Source: Homarus americanus (taxonomy: Eukaryota; Arthropoda; Malacostraca; Decapoda; Nephropidae). From it: a DNA stretch of 64,000 bases. Below, piece after piece: positions 56,084-64,000 of this stretch. The stretch spans positions 86,001 to 150,000 of the forward strand of contig NW_024735416.1 of NCBI RefSeq assembly GCF_018991925.1. Reading direction: 5' to 3'. The position numbers were made by a program, and so were the translations under genes. The notes under the pieces are model-generated. The model searched no databases and was not told where the DNA came from. It saw only the letters and a program-made list of their open reading frames with translations. Every line of letters starts with the position of its first letter. Within the stretch, counting starts at the first letter, position 1.

Positions 56084-57112
56084 GGCTGCTGTACTGGAGG
56101 GCTGAGACTGTACTGTAGGGCTGAGCCTGTACTGTGGGGCTGAGACTGTACTGTGGGGCTGAGACTGTACTGTGGGGCTGAGCCTGTACTGTGGGGGAGC
56201 CTGTACTGTGGGCTGAGCTGTACCTGTACTGTGGGCTGAGCCTACTGTGGGGCTGAGACTGTGCTGTGGGGCTGAGACTGTACTGTGGGGCTGAGACTGC
56301 ACTGTGGGGCTGGAGCCTGTAGTGTGGGCTTGCCTGTGGTGTGGGCTGAGCCTGTAGTGGGGCTGAGAGCCTGTAGTGTGGGGCTGAGCCTGTACTGTGG
56401 GGCTGAGCCTGTACTGTGGGGCTGAGCCTGTGGGGCTGAGACTGTACTGTGGGGCTGAGACTGTGTGGGGCTGAGCCTGGCTGTGGGGCTGAGCCTGTAC
56501 TGTGGGGCTGAGCCTGTACTGTGGGCTGAGCCTGTACTGTGGGCTGAGTGGGGCTGAGACTGCTGTGGGGGCTGAGACTGTACTGTGGGGCTGAGACTGT
56601 ACTGTGGGGCTGAGACTGTACTGGGAGACTGTACTGTGGGGCTGAGACTGTACTGTGGGCTGAGCTGTAGCTGACTGTACTGTGGGGCTGGGAGACTGTA
56701 CTGTGGGGCTGAGACTGTACTGTGGGCTGAGACTGTACTGTGGGCTGAGAGACTGTACTGTAGGCTGAGACTGTACTGTGGGCTGAGACTGTACTGTGGG
56801 GCTGAGACTGCTGTGGGGGCTGAGCCTGTACTGTGGGGCTGAGCCTGTACTGTGGGGCTGAGCCTGTACTGTAGGGCTGAGACTGTACTGTAGGCTGAGG
56901 ACTGTACTGGGCTGAGACTGTTACTGTAGGGCTGAGACTGTACTGTAGGGCTGAGACTGTACTGTAGGGCTGAGAGACTGTACTGTAGGGCTGAGACTGT
57001 ACTGTAGGGCTGAGACTGTACTGTAGGGCTGAGACTGTACTGTAGGGCTGAGACTGTACTGTAGGGCTGAGACTGTACTGTGGGGCTGAGCCTGTACTAT
57101 GGGGCTGAGACT
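56084..57112. repeat. 19-bp minisatellite (CTGTACTGTGGGGCTGAGA)n, 1.03 kb
   Basis: About 53 copies. Variants (GAGACTG, GAGCCTG, TAGGGCTG) occur in blocks: TAGGG copies cluster at 56860-57070 and GAGCC copies near 56340-56540. The 350-codon Gln/Ser/Pro/Tyr frame on the minus strand is an artefact. Confidence 0.97.
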
Positions 57113-57189
57113 GTACGCTATTCAATTACATGAGCAACATTATAACATGGCAGCCAACACACCATTACCCAGACAATCACCACATAACG

Positions 57190-57282
57190 CAAATTAACAT
57201 AGTAAATTAACATAGTAAATTAACATAGTAAATTAACATAGTAAATTAACATAGTAAATTAACATTGTAAATTAACATAGAA
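57190..57282. repeat. 13-bp repeat (TAAATTAACATAG)n
   Basis: Seven nearly identical copies. Confidence 0.95.
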
Positions 57283-57526
57283 CAACACAGAGCCTAAGTG
57301 GTAATTCTCGCTTATCAACTGTGTACACCAGCTGGTAGTCTGTGGCCGTCTACACAACCCTCGTGGTGAGATGTGGACATGAACGTAAGGATATGTACAC
57401 ATGTGTAGGCTATAATGAGTATTGCCTGTACAGTAATGTGTGTTGATGTCTGTTTATACATGTATTTGTTGGTGTACACACATATACGTACTGTAGGTAG
57501 GAAGGGAGTGTGTGTGTTTGAAAGAA

Positions 57527-57527
<1 letters not shown>

Positions 57528-57579
<52 letters not shown>
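57528..57579. repeat. (CA)n microsatellite
   Basis: About 25 units. Confidence 0.96.
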
Positions 57580-57581
<2 letters not shown>

Positions 57582-57589
57582 GGGGATTA

Positions 57590-58010
57590 TTGCACAGCCG
57601 CCTCTTCCTTCTACTGCTCTTCCTCCTCTCCGTTCTATTCCTGATCCTCCTCTTCTCTTTTTTCCCGTTTTTTCTTTTCTTTCCCATAATTCTCTTCTTC
57701 CTTCCTTTTGTTCCTTTATTCTTCTTCTTTCTTCTTATCGTTTCCCTCGACCTCATCACACCCCTCCTCCTCCCACTCTTATCACGGCCCACCCTCTTCC
57801 TCTCACCAGCGCCCCCATCCCACCCTCTCTCACCAGCCGCCCATCCCACCCACCTCACTCTCACCAAGGGCCGCCCATCCACCCACTCACTCTCCACCAC
57901 GCCCGCCCACCCACTTCACTCTCACCACGCCCGCCCACCCATGACCGTTCATTACCCTCCGTCGTCATCTTCGTCTGTGACCTCAGGAAGACACTACACT
58001 TTGTGGCATT
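57590..58010. other. C/T-rich spacer with diverged repeats
   Basis: 57600-57740 is CTTCTTCC-rich. 57800-57950 has four diverged CCGCCCATCCACCCACTTCA/CTCTCACCA units of about 33 bp. Confidence 0.6.
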
Positions 58011-58029
58011 TCCTCAATGTCTGGAGCGT

Positions 58030-58795
58030 TCAGTCATTGCCTCTCCCAGCCCTCTCATTCTGCCTCTCCCAGCCCTCTCATTCTCCTATCCCAACCCTCT
58101 CATTCTGCCTCTCCCAGCCCTCTCATTCTGCCTCTCCCAGCCTCTCATTCTGCTCTCCCAACCCTCTCCTCTGCCTCTCCCAACCTCTCATTCTGCCTCT
58201 CCCAACCCCTCTCACTCTTCTCCCAACCCTCTCCTCTGCCCCTCTGCCTCTCAGCCTCTCATTCTGCCTCTCCCAGCCCTCTCATTCTGCCTCTCCCAGC
58301 CTCTCTCTCTGCCCTCTCTCTGCCTCTCCCAGCCCTCTCATTCTGCCTCTCCCACCCTCCCATTCTGCCTCTCCCAGCTCTCTCTCATTCTGCCTCTCCC
58401 AGCCCTCTCATTCTGCCTCCTCCCAGCCTCTCATTCTGCCTCCCTCCCAGCCTCTCATTCTGCCTCTCCCAGCCCTCTCATTCTGCCTCCCTCTGCCTCC
58501 CCAACCCTCTCATTCTGCCTCTCCCAGCCCTCTCTTCTGCCTCTCCCACCCTCTCTCTGCCCTCCCAACCTCTCCCAGCCCCTCATTCTGCCTCCCAGCC
58601 CTCTCACCTCCCAACCCCTCACTCTGCCTCCCCCAGCCCTCCACTCTGCCTCCCCAACTCTGCCTCTCAACTACCTCTCCCCTGCCTCCCCCACCTGCCT
58701 CTCCCAACCCTCTCAGGCTTCCGCCTCTCCCAACCCCTCACCCTTTCTGCCTCCCCAACCCCCTCTCTGCTCTCCCAACCCTCTCATTCTCCGCG
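58030..58795. repeat. 22-23 bp minisatellite (CTCTCCCAGCCCTCTCATTC + TGC)n
   Basis: About 34 copies, most regular on the left, with CCAACC variants. Open frames of up to 463 codons on the plus strand are artefacts. Confidence 0.97.
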
Positions 58796-58944
58796 TTTTC
58801 TCATGAACTTTCTTGCCTCATGACTTTCCACTGACCTTGACGAGTCACTTTCCTTAAGTTTATTGAATCAGGTATCGCTCCGTACACCTGGACCGCTAAA
58901 TATTCTCAATTATTAGTATGTCTCTCAATGCCTCATGGTCTTAG

Positions 58945-59001
58945 GTGAAGTCTTCTTCCATGACATCACCGACAGGAATACCTTAACAACCTTATATCCA
59001 G
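58945..59001 (+). CDS. candidate 57-nt exon
   Basis: CATGGTCTTAG (ending 58944) and CCAG/GTGAGTG (donor at 59002) bracket 57 nt open in one frame, coding EVFFHDITDRNTLTTLYP. The length is a multiple of three. The upstream polypyrimidine tract is weak. No family is recognised. Confidence 0.2.
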
Positions 59002-59055
59002 GTGAGTGTCTAGGGAGGCTCAGGTGTATCCAACAGGTGATCCAGGTGAATAACA

Positions 59056-59215
59056 CGAGGGGACGGCGGGGGAGGAGGGAGGGGGCGGCGGAGGAGAAGG
59101 AGGGGGCGGCGGGGAGGAGGAGGGGCGGCGGGGGGAAGGAGGGGCGGCGGGGAGGAGGAGGGGGCGGCGGGGAGGAAAGGTGGGGCGGGGAGGAGTGAGT
59201 GGGGGAGGGGAGGAG
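59056..59215. repeat. GGCGGGGAGGAGGAGG tandem repeat
   Basis: About eight units of 16-20 bp. Confidence 0.94.
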
Positions 59216-60165
59216 GGGATACAAGCTCCAGTCATCCTCACGAGCGTCAAAAACTCAATAGTGTGAATGATGACACTTGTGCTGACCCTCAAACATCAAG
59301 TGTGAGTGTTTGTGGGAGGTGTGTGGGGTAAGTGTTGGGGGGATGTGGGTGTTGGGGAGAGGAGATGTGTGAAGGGGGTTAACCAGAGAATGCTTCACCC
59401 AGACGTCGGTAATAGAAGTAGGATTTATCTAGTGCTAACGCCCACAAGAGTCTGGTTGAGGGTTGAGAACAAGGCCCACACGTGCCCTCACCACCGTACA
59501 CGAATGAATTTTGTGTCCGTGTTAGGTACTGAACAAGACCCAAACACCGTAAGCTAGAGTACAGGATAACATAATATAAAGGTGTGGGTGTTGTCTAGCA
59601 GGGTCTCCAGGTGTCTATAGCAGGACGTAGACGCCCCCAGCAGGAGAAACATACAAGGTGCGCCGCCCACCCGACTCCTGCTGGGCCTCACAGATAGCAG
59701 GTAAACATAGCGTATAATCTGCTGCTGAAGGTGTGTTTGGCCGCGAAATATATGGTGTAGTGGTGTCATGTACAAGTCACGCGCTTATCAGATACCTGTC
59801 CACCCTCTACAATATGTTGCATGGGTCCATTAGCAACGTTGTTTACTGTCGAGGACCCCCCCCCCCCTAGGCTTGTGTTGTAGTCATTTGTAATTTAGTT
59901 AACCACTTAAGGATCGTTTTCTGTACATTAATAAACGTGTTGTATAATTAGGCTTTACTTCCTGTTTTAAGGACTATGATCCCCGAGTACGGAACCCTAA
60001 CCTAACCTACCCGTACGTATCCTGACCTAATAAAACTCAACGTAACCTAAGCCTAAACTAACATCACCTAACACAACCTGTATTTTGTATTATGCAGACT
60101 TGAGTTTTGTTCCGGGTTCCTGCGTTAGTTTTGATCCTTCTTTAGTTATGTACACAAAACAACAA
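59216..60165. other. unique spacer
   Basis: CCTAA pairs at 59997-60008. No gene is supported. Confidence 0.5.
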
Positions 60166-60179
60166 CAACAACAACAACG

Positions 60180-60222
<43 letters not shown>

Positions 60223-60235
60223 CAATAACAATAAC

Positions 60236-60313
<78 letters not shown>

Positions 60314-60330
60314 TAAATAAAAACAATAGT
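60152..60330. repeat. (AAT)n with (AAC)n interruptions
   Basis: Long AAT array with a short AAC/AATAAC block. Poly-Tyr/Ile/Leu frames on the minus strand are artefacts. Confidence 0.97.
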
Positions 60331-60671
60331 AAATAATAAAACTAACAAAAAGTAAAATTAATAGGAAGAGAAACACTACTACTACTACTACACAATCGCT
60401 TCACAACAAACACGATCATAATGAAGCTTAAACGCTCTATCCATTCATCAGAGAGCACCGAGTAGAGCCGCCCCCTTATCCCTGTGATCTTGGTGTGTTG
60501 TCCTGCCGCTGAGGTCAACCCGGGAACACTAAATATATCGTCATGGAAAATTTATGAGGCTTCTTCAGCACGACTTAAGCCCTTCACACCACACCGTGAT
60601 AATAGTTACTGTACACAGACTGAGCACACGGACAGGTAGATACACACAGACACATGCGTACACTCACTCAC

Positions 60672-60906
60672 TCAACACATGGACAATAAGTATACATTTT
60701 CAACAACAAAAAAACATACAATTATAAATACAACAAACACAAAACAAACCAAAGCAAAAAGACACCACCCAAACAAACACTCATCCACTGACGAACCTTT
60801 TCCGCGAAGCTCTGAGTTAAAGGCCAAAGAGACACGTGCTGAGGCCATAGGTGGGTGGGTGGCGATGGCGGCGACGTGTGACGCCCCTGGACACACCTGC
60901 ACAAAT
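60672..60906 (-). CDS. candidate terminal exon with transmembrane-like C-terminus
   Basis: CACTAAT as a branch-like word and TTGCTTTGCTTCCCCGCAG (ending 60907) form a strong 3' splice site. One base plus 77 codons to TGA follow. The first part (FVQVCPGASHVAAIATHPPM, then ARVSLAFNSELRGKG) uses C/G-rich third positions. The last part, from CLFGWCLFALVCFVFVVFII, is a long hydrophobic stretch that could span a membrane, but it is T-rich and may derive from a (TTTG)n-like sequence. Its phase accepts the 31-nt candidate exon at 61408-61378. No AATAAA is visible nearby. No family is recognised. Confidence 0.28.
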
Positions 60907-60930
60907 CTGCGGGGAAGCAAAGCAAAAAAT

Positions 60931-61377
60931 AAATTAGTGTAGTGAAGTTTATTACAACGTGTTCAATAATAACAAGAAGTGATATAAAAAAATACTTGAC
61001 TTGAAACTTTGAAATGGTTTTAAGATTAGCGAGAGGTGACAAGAAACATTAATGTGAAGTAAATTATAACGTCTTCAAGATTAAGCAAAAACAGACAAGA
61101 AAATCCCAGATACTGTATATTAATTTTTTCTCCAGATTAAACATGGGAGTGATATAAAAACAACTTGAAATATATCACCATGACCAACATTATGTACCGA
61201 GGTAAAAAACAGCTCAAATGTTAATAAAGAAAATGTATTATCGAATGAAAGCCGCGTCCCAGAGACCATACGTGGCTTATCAGGGGAAATGTTGGATATA
61301 AGTACACAAGGAGACAGTTTGGCCGGCACTGCACTCGACCGTCCTCATTTCCCTAACTGTATTATGTAAACACTCAC
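60931..61377. other. AT-rich spacer, proposed intron
   Basis: Would be the intron between the two minus-strand candidate exons. A 69-codon minus frame at 61329-61120 is open but lacks splice support. Confidence 0.3.
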
Positions 61378-61408
61378 TCATTGGTAGGTCGACTGGAGGA
61401 AATGCGGC
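61378..61408 (-). CDS. candidate 31-nt exon
   Basis: GTTTTGTTTTCTTTTTTAG (ending 61409) is a strong acceptor and CAATGA/GTGAGT (61377-61372) a reasonable donor. One frame (two bases, RISSSRPTN, two bases) is phase-compatible with the exon starting at 60906 across a 471-nt intron. Very short, so chance is quite possible. Confidence 0.22.
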
Positions 61409-62638
61409 CTAAAAAAGAAAACAAAACACGAAACAAACAAACTCTGGTAAAATTCGAGGGAAAAAAGAGAGCTAAAATCACCAACTTTACACGGACAAAA
61501 TAACACAAGTCTACAGAGACCCACAAAAACGTAAATGATCCCCTTGTTGCTGACGTTATCTGGAGCCTCTACCTGCCACCTATTGACGGAGAGGAGATCC
61601 ATCTAGCTAAAGATACACATTGAAGGACGTCCCTTTGATGGATCCTTAAATCATGTGCCACGGCGCCCCATACCAGCCAGGACTCCGGGATCCTTCAAGG
61701 GTCCTTCGGTAAATTTTCCTCGTAACTGCAGATGAAAACACGCCCCTAAACCGACTCATACAGCTTAAGTCTCATATCTGCAAACTTAACTTTATCAAAC
61801 TAAAAATTTCCATCTTCCTTAACTGGCTGCCTTAAACTACAGGTCAAAAACAAACCCCCCAAAAATGGAATCAAAGTGACACCGAGACTCGACTTGCACT
61901 ATAGATTCATTCACTTAGCAGTAAATTAAAGAGACATAATTACCATACGAAATCTTCAAGAATCCAGAGACTGAAGTAGGATTATTAAAGGTCCATTGTA
62001 ATAAAAAAAATCCCTTTAACCTGTGATTGGATGATTCAGATAACACGATTACTACTTCCTAATTTGGGTAGACACAGAAAATTACACTGAGAGACTATCG
62101 TTACTTCAGGCAGTTTCTAATCCTTAATTAGAAGAAGAATGACGTATGAATCTTTGTGAATCCGCATCCAGACCCGCCGCGCCTTCCAGGAACAGCCTCA
62201 TGACTCCACCCTCTGCTATTTCCCAGGTATCTCTACCATTCCATGCGGGTATTTCCCAAGATGGTGTGTTTATATATTCCCATGGCGACATTTCCCAAGT
62301 AATCAACTCTGTGCAGATAATTTCCAAAATATTATTACGTCTAATTCCTTCTGGGTATTATCTCAGTATTTTCATTCATAATGGGTGAGTAAAGAAAGAA
62401 CGAGAACACTCATAGGGCTGACTGACGCAACTAAATCTGACCACTGGCTAAATTATGCCAAGCTATAATAAGTAAAAAAAAAAAATAAACAAAAACATCC
62501 ACACGGGCATAAAACACTTTCACCCAAGTCACTAGAGGCGGGTGAGAGGAGGAGTGTGTATGATAACCTTGGCAAGTGTTATGGTGTCTCGCCTCGTCTC
62601 GCCTCCCTTTCCCTTCCCTCCCTACCTTCCTCCCCATC
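61409..62638. other. unique spacer with a decayed 36-40 bp repeat
   Basis: At 62205-62330 four diverged units share ATTTCCCA(A/G), spaced about 36-40 bp. On the minus strand they read as recurring Trp-Glu-Ile/Met. An ORF of 80 codons on the plus strand (62146-62388) ends at a donor-like ATGG/GTGAGT. Neither reading is supported further. Confidence 0.4.
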
Positions 62639-62639
62639 C

Positions 62640-62755
62640 TCTATCTCTCCTTAACTTTCCTTCCTTCCTTCCTTCCTTCTCTCCTCCTTCCCTTCCTTCC
62701 CTTCTTTCCCCTTCCTTCCCTCCTCCCTCCCTCTCTTCTCTCCTCCCTCCATTAC
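62640..62755. repeat. (CCTT)n pyrimidine tract
   Basis: CCTTCCTTCC and CTCCCTCC units. Confidence 0.94.
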
Positions 62756-62874
62756 TAAGAATTACCCCCTTTTTCTATTACATTAACGTGTCATCTTGCC
62801 TTCCACTCGTCGACACAGATTAACATCACGTAGGAGAAAAAAAAAAAGGTTGGCAGACCATCATTCTGACATGG

Positions 62875-63045
62875 TGGGAGGGATGGTGTTGGTTGTGGTG
62901 ATGGTAGTGGTGGTTATAATGGTGACGGTGGTAGTAGTGGTGGTTATAATGGTGATGGTGGTTGTGGTGTTGGTGATGGTTGTAATGGTTGATGGTAGTA
63001 GTAGTTATGGTGGTTGTTGTATGGTGGTGGTGGTAATAGCTACGA
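62875..63045. repeat. (GGTGGT)n-derived triplet array with GGTTATAATGGTGA units
   Basis: Repeated GGTGGTTATAATGGTGA blocks. Val/Met-rich frames are artefacts. Confidence 0.93.
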
Positions 63046-63472
63046 AGCAACAGGCTATGAATGAAGCGATGCGAGAGATGATGAATGAAAGGCCAAGAGA
63101 ACGAATAAAGACGCGGCAATAAATGAAAGGATTAGTAACGACAGAAGAGAGGAAGAGAAAAATAAAAATATGAAAATCTGAGAAAAAAAACCTTATCAAA
63201 TGGAAAGAAGATTGACGGAGAGAAGGAAAGGATATTGAATGAAGGAAGGGGGTGTGGCCTTGGGAGGGAGGGGAGGGCAAGGAAAGGAAGACCCCCCTCC
63301 CCTTCCCCTTCCCCCCCCCCCACACACACGCCAGAGTTTAAAGGTCCTAAGGAAATGCCGAGCGTGCTAGGGACCTGTCGGGTGCTGGGTGACGGCCAAG
63401 AGAAGTTTAAAGACCCTCACTTGCACTTCCTTGGTCAGTCACAAGCTGAACTTTTATATTACACTGAGGTGT

Positions 63473-63588
<116 letters not shown>

Positions 63589-63675
63589 TTTTGTTTAGTT
63601 AAGTTTACACGTTGTTTTTATTAGTATACATGTCAACAAAGGAATGTAAGCTTACTGTATATGGGTATTTGGTTA

Positions 63676-63677
<2 letters not shown>

Positions 63678-63728
<51 letters not shown>
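63678..63728. repeat. short (AT)n then (GA)n
   Basis: TATATATATG followed by about 20 AG units. Confidence 0.96.
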
Positions 63729-64000
63729 GAGAAAAATGTGTGCAAAACAGTGTATAAAATGACAGGAATGGATTAAGACAACTAGTAGAAATAGCCACAC
63801 TAGCTTGGACATATCCTCCACTAGCATACACAGTACACAGAATGAATCTTTTAAATCGTCCACACTGAATCACAACACCGCTTCATGCACAATTCAATAG
63901 AGATTGGAGTCGAGTCAGGTTCGGTCAAGATGAACACTTCCCACATACGTACAGAACCAAAGAATGGAGTTTTAGCGTTGTCTATAGTGTAAAGCTCATT
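63729..64000. other. unique spacer to the right edge
   Basis: Nothing recognisable. Confidence 0.5.

Noticed and set aside
56073..57125. 350-codon Gln/Ser/Tyr frame resembling a low-complexity structural protein
   Set aside because: Only the 19-bp array read in frame, with frame slips wherever units lose a base.
57415..58834. 440-463 codon Ser/Pro/Leu frames
   Set aside because: Read-through of a (CA)n tract and the 22-23 bp minisatellite.
62146..62388. 80-codon ORF ending at a donor-like GTGAGT
   Set aside because: Overlaps a decayed 36-40 bp repeat, the composition is not coding-like, and the opposite strand is equally open.

Overview
This window is non-coding-looking genomic DNA of an arthropod, most probably a decapod crustacean. 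The sequence clues are short interstitial runs of the arthropod telomere-type unit TTAGG/CCTAA at about ten places, non-LTR retrotransposon relics of a kind I associate with decapod genomes, a U6 snRNA-like retrocopy, very abundant micro- and minisatellites, and AT-rich spacer with short metazoan-type splice signals. Nothing is bacterial, archaeal or phage-like: there are no operons, no Shine-Dalgarno-led ORFs and no CRISPR array. The species assignment is inference.

Layout. Roughly 30% of the window by my rough tally is tandem repeat, in more than fifty separate arrays with mostly 13-32 bp units. The largest are at 1-922, 9057-9700, 14165-15107, 19872-20960, 30018-31722, 38895-40165, 44090-44690, 48232-49470, 56084-57112 and 58030-58795. 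Nearly all long open frames (poly Cys-Val, Pro-His-Thr, Ser-Leu, Glu-Arg) are these arrays read in frame and are not genes. Interspersed elements are: a well preserved but 5'-truncated, frameshifted reverse transcriptase on the minus strand (2891-3890); two older RT relics on the plus strand (1621-2120 and 22667-23010); a U6-derived pseudogene on the minus strand (24112-24188); and two copies of one retroposon-like 3' tail with a conserved hairpin and AATAAA (25735-25806, 53190-53256).

Genes. I recognise no known host protein. The best gene candidate, built from splice signals and reading-frame phase alone, is on the minus strand between 46.4 and 42.8 kb. It has a GC-rich start region with a 14-bp E-box palindrome, a first exon ending in CAG/GTAAGT, an open 138-nt exon with a strong acceptor, a 61-nt intron, a phase-matched terminal exon with a stop, and AATAAA 38 nt after the stop. 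A second, weaker minus-strand candidate (61408-60672) ends in a hydrophobic segment. Several isolated candidate exons follow: three signal-peptide-like first exons (12015, 28881, 54874), a 23-nt microexon (23255), a membrane-segment exon (41502), two possible terminal exons (31947, 51918), a short exon (58945), and non-coding exon or recursive-splice candidates. All need transcript evidence. The window could well be largely intronic or intergenic.

The retroelement relics, the U6 copy and the tandem repeats are seen directly. The exon models are inference and are scored low.
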